Shown piece by piece: positions 26,301-33,544 of a DNA stretch of 39,339 bases. The notes under the pieces were generated by a model, which made no database searches, was not told the origin of the DNA, and saw only the letters and a list, made by a program, of their open reading frames with translations. A program made the translations under genes and the position numbers. Origin of the DNA: Flavobacterium psychrophilum. Its GTDB lineage: Bacteria > Bacteroidota > Bacteroidia > Flavobacteriales > Flavobacteriaceae. The stretch's first letter is position 1. Each line of letters begins with the position of its first letter. The stretch spans positions 1 to 39,339 of the forward strand of contig CAMBHH010000004.1 in assembly GCA_945866505.1 (NCBI GenBank), given 5' to 3'.

Positions 26301-27341
26301 ATGATGGAGAAAAAAGACATTCGAGCCCTATCCAAAGAACAATTACGTGATTTTTTTGTTGCCAACGATGATAAAGCTTTTCGTGGAAACCAAGTCTATG
26401 AATGGCTGTGGAGCAAAGGTGCGCACAGTTTTGACGATATGACCAATGTGGCAAAGGCGACGCGAACAATGCTCGAAAATAATTTTGTCATCAATCATAT
26501 TAAGGTCGATACAATGCAACGAAGTGAGGACGGAACGGTAAAAAATGCGGTTCGTTTGCACGATGGTTTGGTGGTTGAAAGTGTATTAATTCCTACCAAC
26601 ACTCGAACAACAGCTTGTGTTTCTAGCCAGGTAGGTTGTAGTTTGGATTGTAATTTTTGCGCCACTGCCCGACTGAAAAGAATGCGAAATCTGGAACCCG
26701 CAGAAATTTACGACCAAGTAATCGCCATCGATAAAGAAAGCCGCTTGTATTATAATCATCCTCTGTCAAATATTGTTTTCATGGGAATGGGCGAACCGCT
26801 TATGAATTACAATAATGTGATGAAAGCCATCGAAATGATCACTTCAAACGAAGGTTTGGGAATGTCACCTAAGCGCATTACAGTTTCCACATCTGGCATT
26901 CCGAAAATGATTAAAAAAATGGCAGATGATGAAGTAAAGTTCAATTTAGCCGTTTCGTTGCATTCCGCTATTGATGAAATTCGTTCCAAAATTATGCCTT
27001 TTAGCGAAAATTTTCCTTTGGCAGATTTAAGAGAATCTCTAGAATATTGGTACCGAAAAACTAAAAGTAAAATTTCCTTTGAATATGTAGTTTGGAAAGG
27101 AATCAATGATAATAAAGAATCCGTTGATGCCTTAGTCAAATTTTGCAAATATGTTCCCTGCAAAGTCAATTTAATAGAATACAATCCTATTGATGACGGA
27201 GAATTCCAACAAGCTTCCGATGAATCAATTAATGCTTATATAAAAGCATTAGAGGCTACGGGTGTTGTGGTAAAAGTGAGAAGAAGCCGTGGGAAAGACA
27301 TTGATGCAGCTTGTGGTCAATTGGCCAATAAAGAAGTATAA
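26301..27341 (+). CDS. rlmN: Dual-specificity 23S rRNA/tRNA adenine-C2 methyltransferase
   Basis: RlmN is a radical-SAM enzyme that methylates C2 of A2503 in 23S rRNA and A37 in some tRNAs. The 346-residue protein has the iron-sulfur motif C113-x3-C117-x2-C120 in GCSLDCNFCATARL and C106 seven residues earlier, as in E. coli. The methyl-carrying C338 is near the C-terminus in DIDAACGQLA. VFMGMGEPLMNY (SAM-binding GEP) and the VSTSGIPKMI segment are also present. Two ATG codons (26301, 26304) are possible starts. It ends one base before a strong intrinsic terminator. Confidence 0.96.
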   Translation: MMEKKDIRALSKEQLRDFFVANDDKAFRGNQVYEWLWSKGAHSFDDMTNVAKATRTMLENNFVINHIKVDTMQRSEDGTVKNAVRLHDGLVVESVLIPTNTRTTACVSSQVGCSLDCNFCATARLKRMRNLEPAEIYDQVIAIDKESRLYYNHPLSNIVFMGMGEPLMNYNNVMKAIEMITSNEGLGMSPKRITVSTSGIPKMIKKMADDEVKFNLAVSLHSAIDEIRSKIMPFSENFPLADLRESLEYWYRKTKSKISFEYVVWKGINDNKESVDALVKFCKYVPCKVNLIEYNPIDDGEFQQASDESINAYIKALEATGVVVKVRRSRGKDIDAACGQLANKEV

Positions 27342-27374
27342 AAAAGGAGTTCATTGAGGTGAACTCCTTTTTTT
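27342..27374 (+). terminator. Intrinsic terminator after rlmN
   Basis: A 12-13 bp stem (27341-27353 with 27360-27372) around GGAGTTCA/TGAACTCC, with a 6-base loop and a seven-T run. The upstream A-run means it could also work on the minus strand for the lipoprotein gene. Confidence 0.92.
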
Positions 27375-27401
27375 ATCAAATATAAATTTTGTTTACTTTC
27401 T

Positions 27402-27450
27402 AAACTCCCTCTCCTTTGGAAAGTTCAGATAGCTATCGGAAGGAATTAGG
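27402..27450. repeat. Putative interspersed intergenic repeat fragment
   Basis: The sequence CTCCCTCTCCTTTGGA followed by GATAGCTATCGGAAGG looks like fragments of repeats commonly seen between Flavobacterium genes. It contains the palindrome ATAGCTAT. It fills the spacer between the convergent rlmN and lipoprotein genes. Only this copy is clear in the window. Confidence 0.4.
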
Positions 27451-27453
27451 ATT

Positions 27454-28320
27454 CTATTTTCTCAACACAATTTCCTTTGAAACACCATTTAAAGTAATGG
27501 TTGCGAGCTTATCACAATCTCCATTTCCATAATTAAGGGTAGCAGTAGCATCGTTTTTTACGATATCAACAATACCAGAAACTGGGAATGGCATTTTGCA
27601 ACTCATTTTAACTAGAAGTGCTTGTGATTTCTGTATGGTGCAAGTATATTTTGAACCATTCGGGAACGTTGTAATAGCATAGCCCCAAACTTTGAAAACA
27701 TTGTCTTCCCAATTGGTTATTGTTGCAAATCCTTCAACCATTTCACGAACTCTTGTTCCAATTCTTGAGTAAATTTTACCATCTAGGAATGTGATTTTCA
27801 CATCAATTGAATGGGTAGTTACTGGGTGTATTGCTGCCAATAAATCAGAGGTTTTAAGTTCACGAGTAATCGTTTTACTTCCCTCAATTAATTTATCGTT
27901 GTGATAAAACCCTTCTAATTTGTAAGAAATCGTTTTAATTGCAGCTGTAAAATCTCGAGAAAAGCTAATTATAACTTTCCCCTTTAAAACATTTCCGTTC
28001 GGTAATGCACATCCTTGAGTACCAAAATCAATAGTTCGTATCCAAGTGTTATTAGTCAAAACTGACGTAACAGTTACACAAGGAGGCAACATACTTTTAA
28101 TAGGCGCGCTTAATTTGCCCACAGTACTTTTTTGCACGTCAAATTGGTCTTCAGCAATGATAGAGATATCATCAACCGTGGCATCGATTTCCGTGTTTAC
28201 GACTGTTTCATCAGCTGTAATTGTGTTTGAAGTTGTTGCTTCGGTACCAGATTCATTGTTACAACCAATAAAAAAAGTCACGGATAACAATGTAGCGAAA
28301 AATAAAATCTTGTTTTTCAT
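27454..28320 (-). CDS. Hypothetical lipoprotein, beta-rich
   Basis: The 288-residue protein has a lipoprotein signal (MKNKILFFATLLSVTFFIGC, lipidated C20), then a Thr/Glu/Asp-rich linker to about residue 60. The rest is a beta-rich domain with repeated strand-like pieces (GNVLKGKVIISFSRDF, GSKYTCTIQKSQALLVKMSC, NDATATLNYGNGDCDKLATI). Four cysteines in the mature part could pair. The last third, with GxVDIV and ATLNYGNGDCD, is the most conserved-looking. No catalytic motif was seen and I cannot name a family with confidence. It appears monocistronic, convergent with rlmN. Confidence 0.75.
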   Translation of the reverse strand: MKNKILFFATLLSVTFFIGCNNESGTEATTSNTITADETVVNTEIDATVDDISIIAEDQFDVQKSTVGKLSAPIKSMLPPCVTVTSVLTNNTWIRTIDFGTQGCALPNGNVLKGKVIISFSRDFTAAIKTISYKLEGFYHNDKLIEGSKTITRELKTSDLLAAIHPVTTHSIDVKITFLDGKIYSRIGTRVREMVEGFATITNWEDNVFKVWGYAITTFPNGSKYTCTIQKSQALLVKMSCKMPFPVSGIVDIVKNDATATLNYGNGDCDKLATITLNGVSKEIVLRK

Positions 28321-28468
28321 AATTATTAATTTTTAGGTTTAATTCTTTGACAGATAAATTAACAGAAGGTTTAAAAGGGACTTTAAATTTATGTAAAAAA
28401 AAATAGAATTAAAACAAGTAATAGACTTACAACCTTTGAACTCCAAGTTTTTTAAGCGTTTTGTTTAA

Positions 28469-28502
28469 ACAATAAATAACTATAAATTATAGTTTTTATT
28501 GT
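28469..28502. repeat. AT-rich inverted repeat in divergent spacer
   Basis: ACAATAAATAACTATAA is mirrored by TTATAGTTTTTATTGT, with one unpaired base and a single-base centre. It could extrude as a hairpin or serve as a dyad-symmetric protein site. Confidence 0.5.
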
Positions 28503-28625
28503 AAAACTGAATTAATATTATAAATTATGAACCAGGTAATTAATATTCATAATTTAACAAAATAAAATAGTAAAAAATCACAGTTACTTAATTAAGGTAC
28601 ATACCGTTTTTTAATGCGAAAGCAG

Positions 28626-28633
28626 TATATTTG
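28626..28633 (+). promoter_or_regulatory. Putative -7 box for the polyprenyl synthase gene
   Basis: TATATTTG, an exact TAnnTTTG, ends seven bases before the ATG at 28641, predicting a very short or absent leader. Confidence 0.5.
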
Positions 28634-28640
28634 AACTCTA

Positions 28641-29618
28641 ATGAATATCACTTCCCAAATAAAGCAGCCCATCGTAAACGAGATGGAACTTTTTGAAAAA
28701 AAGTTCTATGAATCGATGATTTCAAAAGTAGCTTTGCTCAACAGAATTACGTATTATATTGTTAATCGAAAGGGGAAGCAAATGCGTCCAATGTTTGTTT
28801 TCTTAACTGCAAAAATGGTTTCAGAAGGACTTGTAAACGAAAGAACGTATCGTGGTGCATCTGTAATTGAACTGATTCATACTGCAACCTTGGTGCATGA
28901 TGATGTGGTAGATGATAGCAATAGACGAAGAGGTTTTTTCTCAATAAATGCACTTTGGAAAAACAAAATTGCAGTACTTGTTGGCGATTACTTACTTTCT
29001 AAAGGGTTGTTACTATCTATCGACAATGGCGATTTCGATTTACTAAGAATTATTTCAGTGGCTGTTCGAGAAATGAGTGAAGGCGAATTATTGCAAATAG
29101 AAAAAGCCAGAAGACTTGATATTACCGAAGATATTTACTATGAAATCATCCGAAAAAAAACAGCAACATTAATTGCTTCTTGTTGTGCATTAGGTGCTAA
29201 ATCAGTGATTGAAGATGATATTCAGGTCGAGAATATGAGGAAATTTGGCGAACTCATTGGGATGGCTTTTCAGATTAAAGACGATTTATTCGATTATACA
29301 GAAGAGGCCATTGGCAAACCCACCGGAATCGACATCAAAGAACAAAAAATGACTTTGCCATTAATTCACGTTTTGAATAATTGCACCTCCAAAGAAAAAT
29401 CTTGGCTTATCAATTCCATCAAAAACCACAATAAAGACAAGAAACGGGTAAAAGAAGCTATCGCCTTTGTAAAAGACCATAATGGACTGCTCTATGCTGA
29501 ACAAAAAATGGAGCAATTCCAGCAAGAAGCACTTCTACTTTTAGATAATTACCCAAAATCTGAGTTTCGAGACGCGTTAATTTTGATGGTAAACTATGTC
29601 ATCGAAAGAAAAAAATAA
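28641..29618 (+). CDS. All-trans polyprenyl diphosphate synthase (long-chain type)
   Basis: The 325-residue protein is a trans-isoprenyl diphosphate synthase. It has the GKQMRPMFVFLTAK motif, the first aspartate-rich motif VHDDVVDDSNRRRG (about 89-102), KTATLIASCCALGA and the second motif QIKDDLFDYTE. These bind Mg, allylic diphosphate and isopentenyl diphosphate. The residue five before the first DDxxD is Ala (HTATLVHDD), a small residue that leaves the chain pocket open. A long product such as the menaquinone side chain is therefore likely (inference). It has its own promoter-like box and terminator, so it is probably a single-gene unit. Confidence 0.93.
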   Translation: MNITSQIKQPIVNEMELFEKKFYESMISKVALLNRITYYIVNRKGKQMRPMFVFLTAKMVSEGLVNERTYRGASVIELIHTATLVHDDVVDDSNRRRGFFSINALWKNKIAVLVGDYLLSKGLLLSIDNGDFDLLRIISVAVREMSEGELLQIEKARRLDITEDIYYEIIRKKTATLIASCCALGAKSVIEDDIQVENMRKFGELIGMAFQIKDDLFDYTEEAIGKPTGIDIKEQKMTLPLIHVLNNCTSKEKSWLINSIKNHNKDKKRVKEAIAFVKDHNGLLYAEQKMEQFQQEALLLLDNYPKSEFRDALILMVNYVIERKK

Positions 29619-29647
29619 GGTTTTTAAATAAATTTATACCTTCTCAG

Positions 29648-29677
29648 ACCTTAATTTTATTAAGGTTTTTATTTTTA
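29648..29677 (+). terminator. Intrinsic terminator after the polyprenyl synthase gene
   Basis: An 8-bp stem (29648-29655 with 29659-29666) with a 3-base loop, followed by a T-rich tail, 30 bases beyond the stop codon. Confidence 0.8.
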
Positions 29678-29699
29678 TGTAAAAATTTTTAATTGCCGA

Positions 29700-29729
29700 T
29701 GCAACCTTTTCACAACCAATCACGTCTTA
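29700..29729 (+). promoter_or_regulatory. Putative ECF-type promoter of the sigma-factor operon
   Basis: TGCAACCTTTT (29700-29710) and CGTCTTA (29723-29729) resemble the AAC-containing -35 and CGTC-containing -10 elements of ECF sigma promoters, at the usual 16-17 base spacing. No TAnnTTTG box precedes this gene. This suggests the sigma factor transcribes its own operon. The TTG start lies 28 bases downstream. Confidence 0.55.
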
Positions 29730-29756
29730 CTTATATAAACACTTTATAAATAGAAT

Positions 29757-30317
29757 TTGAAAGTACTTTACTTACATCAAGAAGAAAATGAAATCATTCA
29801 ATTAGCAATCGACAACAATCGATTTGCCCAACAAAAGATTTATGCCAAATTTTCTTCGAAAATGTTAAGTGTTTGTAGACAATATATAAAGGACGTTCAT
29901 CAAGCAGAAGACATAATGATCACCGCTTTTATGAAAGTGTTCACCCATTTGAAAAATTTTGAAAAAAAAGGAAGTTTTGAAGGTTGGATTAGACGAATTA
30001 TGGTCAACGAATGTATTTCACATATTAGGGTTCAAAAAAAGGTTAGTTTTCTCGAAGAGGAACAGTACTTCGAAGACAGTTTCAACAATATTGAAAGCCA
30101 ATTTTCAGTCGACGATATTCAGTTTTTAATTGACAGTTTACCAGATGGGTACAAAATAATTTTCAATTTGTATGCAATAGAGGGGTACAAGCATAAGGAA
30201 ATTTCGAGTATGTTGGGAATTAACGAAGGGACATCAAAATCACAATTGTCACACGCTAGAAAAATATTGAAACAGCAAATACTGACGCTAAAAAATTACA
30301 GCAATGGAACAGAATAA
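29757..30317 (+). CDS. ECF-type RNA polymerase sigma-70 factor
   Basis: The 186-residue protein has sigma region 2 (QYIKDVHQAEDIMITAFMKV, FEGWIRRIMVNECISHIR) and region 4 (YKIIFNLYAIEGYKHKEISS, MLGINEGTSKSQLSHARKIL). Regions 1.1 and 3 are missing, so it belongs to the ECF group. The start codon is TTG: the frame gives LKVLYLHQEENEIIQLAI and no earlier ATG fits. It overlaps the next gene by 14 bases, so a translational link to the membrane protein behind it is likely. An ECF-like promoter precedes it. Confidence 0.92.
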   Translation: MKVLYLHQEENEIIQLAIDNNRFAQQKIYAKFSSKMLSVCRQYIKDVHQAEDIMITAFMKVFTHLKNFEKKGSFEGWIRRIMVNECISHIRVQKKVSFLEEEQYFEDSFNNIESQFSVDDIQFLIDSLPDGYKIIFNLYAIEGYKHKEISSMLGINEGTSKSQLSHARKILKQQILTLKNYSNGTE

Positions 30318-30999
30318 ATTGGAAACACAGTTCAAGGAAAAATTGAATTCTCGAGAAATCAAACCAACAGCAATGGCTTGGGACCGATTGGACGCCATGT
30401 TGACTGTTGCTGAATTGAGCGATAGTGGACAAGTTCAGAAACCAAAACGCAAGTTCAATTGGCTTTTTATTGCGGCTAGTTTTATTGGCTTTCTTTTCAT
30501 TGCAACGGTCTTTTTTAATAAAAAAGAAGACCTAATAAACATCAAAAAAAATACAGTAGTAATTGAAAATAGTGATCAGAAAGAAAGTTCAAAAGTTGAA
30601 ATTAGATCAATAAAAACAGAGTCAAATTTCTCTAAAACCAGAGTAAAGTCAGAAACAAAACCTTTAGTTCAAACTACAAAAAACACTAAGAGCAATATTG
30701 AAAATCTAATATCTAAAACTCAGGACAATGCTATAACTGAAATTCAACCCTATAATCAAAATTTACAAGTTGAAGAAAATAAAAATGAAAGCCACGAAAA
30801 TATTGAGAATTTATTAGCTTCGGCAGAAAAAAATTTAAAATCAGACAGTAAAAACCCATCAATAAAAATAAATTCAACCGATTTATTACATCAAGTTGAC
30901 GGAGAATTGGAAGTATCCTTTCGAGAAAGAGCATTGAATACAATTACCAAAAAATACAAAGAAGCCAAAGAAGCATTTGCCAACAGAAATAATCAATAA
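30304..30999 (+). CDS. Single-pass membrane protein, candidate anti-sigma factor
   Basis: The 231-residue protein has an N-terminal cytoplasmic part of about 48 residues (LETQFKEKLNSREIKPTAMA, AWDRLDAML), one membrane segment at about 50-68 (NWLFIAASFIGFLFIATVFF) and a low-complexity polar tail rich in K, N, S and E. The N-terminal segment with AWDRLD is typical of proteins that follow ECF sigma genes in Flavobacteriia. No zinc-binding anti-sigma motif (HxxxCxxC) is visible, so the anti-sigma role rests on position and topology. It overlaps the sigma gene by 14 bases. The tail could span the periplasm. Confidence 0.78.
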   Translation: MEQNKLETQFKEKLNSREIKPTAMAWDRLDAMLTVAELSDSGQVQKPKRKFNWLFIAASFIGFLFIATVFFNKKEDLINIKKNTVVIENSDQKESSKVEIRSIKTESNFSKTRVKSETKPLVQTTKNTKSNIENLISKTQDNAITEIQPYNQNLQVEENKNESHENIENLLASAEKNLKSDSKNPSIKINSTDLLHQVDGELEVSFRERALNTITKKYKEAKEAFANRNNQ

Positions 31000-31039
31000 T
31001 AATCATCAATCAAAAATCGAACAATTAAATCTTAACATT

Positions 31040-32107
31040 ATGACAAAAATTATCCTTTATCTAACCGTATTTATTCTTCTTTGTGTAAGTAAATTACAAG
31101 CACAAGACCAAAGCATTAAAAACGAAAAACCAAAACAATCCTTTGAATCCCAAGTAAAATCAATCTCCTCCGAGATCGAAAACATTACCAAAGAAGAAAA
31201 ATCAGCTTTAAAAATTGAAGTCGAAGCCGTAAATGTAGCATTGGAAAATGGCAAAATCACCAAAGAAGAAGCTGAAGAAAAAAAACAAAAATTAGCCGAA
31301 ACCAGGGCTAAAAACATGGAAGATAGAATCGCTATTGAGCAACAAAAACTACAAGATCTTGTTCAACAAAAAGTGGACGGAAAATTAAAAGCTACCGATT
31401 CTACACATCATTCTTACTCGTTTTATTTTCCAGCCATGAAAGTAAAAAACAAAAAAGATGTTTCAGAAAAAAGAACCACTTCTCAGTTTGTATTAGCCTT
31501 TGGCGCCAATAATCTTGTGTCCAATAAAGCAGTTGCTAATTCGGATTTTTATTATTGGCAATCTCATTTCTTCGAATGGGGCTTTACTGATAATACTAGA
31601 ATTTTCAAAAATCACAATCTATTACATTTGAAATATGGTTTTTCAGTAATGTACAATAACATTCGCCCAACCGATAATCGCTATTTTGTTCCAGCTTCTA
31701 ATGGTCAAACCAATCTCGAGGTCTTTCCCTATGAATTAAAAGATTCGCGTTTCAAAAATGTGTATCTAGTTGCGCCGTTGCATTTAGAATTTGATTTTTC
31801 GGGTAATAAATCGAACCACGGAAATTCTAGTTTTTCTTCGCACAAAGGGGTTCGTTTTGGGATTGGAGGCTATGGAGGTTTTAGAGTAAAATCAAAGCAA
31901 AAAATGTACTACAATAATGACGATGATAAAATAAGAATAAAAACCAAAGGCAACTTTAATACCAATGATTTTATTTATGGTGTAAGTACTTATCTTGGGT
32001 ACAAGGAAACTAGTTTGTATTTGAAATATGATTTAAATCCGCTTTTCAAAAAAAATGGAATTGATCAAAATAACATTTCAATGGGTGTTCGCTTCGATTT
32101 CAATTAG
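31040..32107 (+). CDS. Secreted coiled-coil/outer-membrane beta-barrel protein
   Basis: The 355-residue protein has a signal peptide (MTKIILYLTVFILLCVSKLQAQ), then a highly charged helical stretch to about residue 125 (KEEKSALKIEVEAVNVALEN, ITKEEAEEKKQKLAETRAKN) likely to form a coiled coil. The C-terminal 220 residues have the alternating aromatic strands of an outer-membrane barrel, ending GVRFDFN, a typical last strand. It resembles PorT/OmpA-like barrels without an OmpA domain. The in-frame ATG at 30977 would overlap the previous gene and hide the signal, so 31040 is preferred. It is third in the sigma operon and could be the envelope target or sensor. Confidence 0.8.
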   Translation: MTKIILYLTVFILLCVSKLQAQDQSIKNEKPKQSFESQVKSISSEIENITKEEKSALKIEVEAVNVALENGKITKEEAEEKKQKLAETRAKNMEDRIAIEQQKLQDLVQQKVDGKLKATDSTHHSYSFYFPAMKVKNKKDVSEKRTTSQFVLAFGANNLVSNKAVANSDFYYWQSHFFEWGFTDNTRIFKNHNLLHLKYGFSVMYNNIRPTDNRYFVPASNGQTNLEVFPYELKDSRFKNVYLVAPLHLEFDFSGNKSNHGNSSFSSHKGVRFGIGGYGGFRVKSKQKMYYNNDDDKIRIKTKGNFNTNDFIYGVSTYLGYKETSLYLKYDLNPLFKKNGIDQNNISMGVRFDFN

Positions 32108-32125
32108 AATTTTTGAATTAAAATG

Positions 32126-32155
32126 AAAAATCTCGCCATTCCTGACGAGATTTTT
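32126..32155. terminator. Bidirectional intrinsic terminator
   Basis: A perfect 10-bp stem (32126-32135 with 32146-32155) with A-rich left and T-rich right flanks, so it has a U-run on both strands. It lies between the convergent barrel-protein and queA genes. Confidence 0.88.
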
Positions 32156-32184
32156 TATTTTAAATTAGGAAAAAGCTCTGCTTC

Positions 32185-32202
32185 TTGCTCGTTTCGCAAT
32201 AA
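32185..32202. repeat. Degenerate copy of the 24414 interspersed repeat
   Basis: TTGCTCGTTTCGCAATAAC resembles, with small gaps, the reverse complement of the repeat at 24414-24440. Like that copy it lies between convergent genes, abutting the queA stop codon. Confidence 0.4.
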
Positions 32203-33252
32203 CTACAAGATCAACATTGCATCGCCATAAGAATAGAATTTATAACCTTCTTTAATAGCTTCCTCGTATGCTTTTTTCATTAAATCGTGTCCACAAAAAG
32301 CGGAAATCATCATTAATAAAGTTGATTTTGGGGTGTGAAAATTAGTAATCATACAGGTTGCTACGCTGAAATCGTGTGGAGGAAAAATAAATTTATTAGT
32401 CCAACCGTCATAAGGGTTTAGCGTTCTTTGTGACGAAACTGAACTTTCTATTGCGCGCATCGAAGTTGTTCCCACAGCACAAATACGTTTTCTTTTAACT
32501 TTTGCATCATTGACAATATCGCAGGCTTCTTGCGTAATTTTTAATTCTTCCGAATCCATTTTGTGTTTTGATAAATCCTCAACCTCAACAGGATTAAAAG
32601 TTCCCAAACCTACGTGTAGCGTTACTTCGGCAAATTTAATTCCCTTGATTTCTAGTTTTTTCAACAAATGTTTAGAAAAGTGCAAACCAGCAGTTGGTGC
32701 CGCAACAGCTCCTTCTTCTTTGGCATAAATCGTCTGATAGCGATCAGCATCTTCTGGAGTTACCTCTCTGTTGATGTATTTTGGAATTGGAGTTTCACCC
32801 AATTCAGTTAATTTATTTCTAAATTCTTCGTAGGAACCATCGTAAAGAAAACGCAGAGTCCTTCCGCGTGAAGTTGTATTATCGATTACCTCTGCTACTA
32901 ACGAATCGTCATCGCCAAAATACAATTTGTTCCCGATACGGATTTTACGTGCTGGATCTACCAATACATCCCAAAGACGTTGTTCAGCATTTAATTCTCT
33001 TAACAAGAATACTTCGATTCTAGCTCCTGTTTTTTCTTTATTACCGTACAAGCGTGCCGGAAAAACTTTCGTGTTATTCAAAATTAGAACATCTCCTTCA
33101 TCAAAATAATTGATTACATCTTTAAACATTTTGTGTTCTATAGTTTGTTTTTTTCTGTCAATGACCATAAGACGAGATTCGTCTCTGTTTTCGGCTGGAT
33201 ATTCTGCAAGAAGTTCTTTTGGTAAATTGAATTGAAAATGTGATAATTTCAT
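32203..33252 (-). CDS. queA: S-adenosylmethionine:tRNA ribosyltransferase-isomerase
   Basis: QueA transfers and rearranges the ribosyl part of SAM onto 7-aminomethyl-7-deazaguanine in tRNA, giving epoxyqueuosine. The 349-residue protein begins [20 protein letters not shown] and contains the family blocks [29 protein letters not shown]-like ([13 protein letters not shown]), [45 protein letters not shown] and [17 protein letters not shown]. All are intact. The gene has its own promoter-like box at 33317-33348 and a leader that contains a seven-base tandem repeat. No other queuosine gene is in the window. Confidence 0.96.
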   Translation of the reverse strand: MKLSHFQFNLPKELLAEYPAENRDESRLMVIDRKKQTIEHKMFKDVINYFDEGDVLILNNTKVFPARLYGNKEKTGARIEVFLLRELNAEQRLWDVLVDPARKIRIGNKLYFGDDDSLVAEVIDNTTSRGRTLRFLYDGSYEEFRNKLTELGETPIPKYINREVTPEDADRYQTIYAKEEGAVAAPTAGLHFSKHLLKKLEIKGIKFAEVTLHVGLGTFNPVEVEDLSKHKMDSEELKITQEACDIVNDAKVKRKRICAVGTTSMRAIESSVSSQRTLNPYDGWTNKFIFPPHDFSVATCMITNFHTPKSTLLMMISAFCGHDLMKKAYEEAIKEGYKFYSYGDAMLIL

Positions 33253-33262
33253 TTGATAAATT

Positions 33263-33290
33263 TAGAAGTTAGAAGTTAGAAGTTAGAAGT
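33263..33290. repeat. Four perfect TAGAAGT heptamers in the queA leader
   Basis: Four consecutive copies of the 7-mer TAGAAGT end 10 bases upstream of the queA ATG, between it and its predicted promoter. A closely related unit (TGGAAGT) is repeated inside aroA. Confidence 0.9.
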
Positions 33291-33316
33291 TTTTAGGCTT
33301 CAACTTTAACCGGTTG

Positions 33317-33348
33317 CAAATATACGATTGTGAGATAGGCGTTGTCAA
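33317..33348 (-). promoter_or_regulatory. Putative queA promoter (-33 TTG, -7 TATATTTG)
   Basis: Minus-strand TTG (33346-33348), 21 bases, TATATTTG (33317-33324): the same elements and spacing as upstream of tRNA-Gly. The leader would be about 55-60 bases. Confidence 0.58.
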
Positions 33349-33377
33349 GTGTTTCGGGGTTTATTTTTCTTTTTGCA

Positions 33378-33401
33378 GCAAAGACGCAAAGTCACAAAGT
33401 T
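33378..33401. repeat. Three 8-base units, GCAAAGaC type
   Basis: GCAAAGAC, GCAAAGTC and ACAAAGTT lie in tandem. The sequence resembles the CGCAAAG repeats frequent between genes in Bacteroidota. It sits between the queA promoter and the tRNA-Pro promoter. Confidence 0.55.
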
Positions 33402-33446
33402 TATTTTTCGTTGTACAACATAGTCGAAAAATTGGTTTTGATATAC

Positions 33447-33454
33447 TATATTTG
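33447..33454 (+). promoter_or_regulatory. Putative -7 box for tRNA-Pro
   Basis: TATATTTG ends nine bases before the tRNA 5' end. No matching -33 at 19-21 bases. Confidence 0.5.
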
Positions 33455-33463
33455 CAAAACATT

Positions 33464-33537
33464 CGGGATGTAGCGCAGCCAGGTAGCGTACTAGCATGGG
33501 GTGCTAGGGGTCGCTGGTTCGAATCCAGTCATCCCGA
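33464..33537 (+). tRNA. tRNA-Pro (anticodon GGG), CCA not encoded
   Basis: The acceptor stem is CGGGATG (33464-33470) paired with CATCCCG (33530-33536), discriminator A at 33537. The anticodon stem CTAGC/GCTAG encloses loop ATGGGGT, giving anticodon GGG at 33498-33500. The T-loop is TTCGAATC. Unlike the tRNA-Gly gene no CCA follows; a T-run does. The 3' end is seven bases from the convergent aroA stop. Confidence 0.96.
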
Positions 33538-33544
33538 CTTTTTT

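Larger units (their letters stand above)
28321..28640. other. 320-bp AT-rich divergent spacer without genes
   Basis: This spacer separates the divergent lipoprotein and polyprenyl synthase genes. It holds an AT-rich inverted repeat (28469-28502) and a -7 box for the synthase (28626-28633). I see no ORF or RNA gene in it. Confidence 0.6.

Noticed and set aside
26215..26561. Minus-strand ORFs opposite the start of rlmN
   Set aside because: Shadows of rlmN, which carries the radical-SAM and methyl-carrier motifs.
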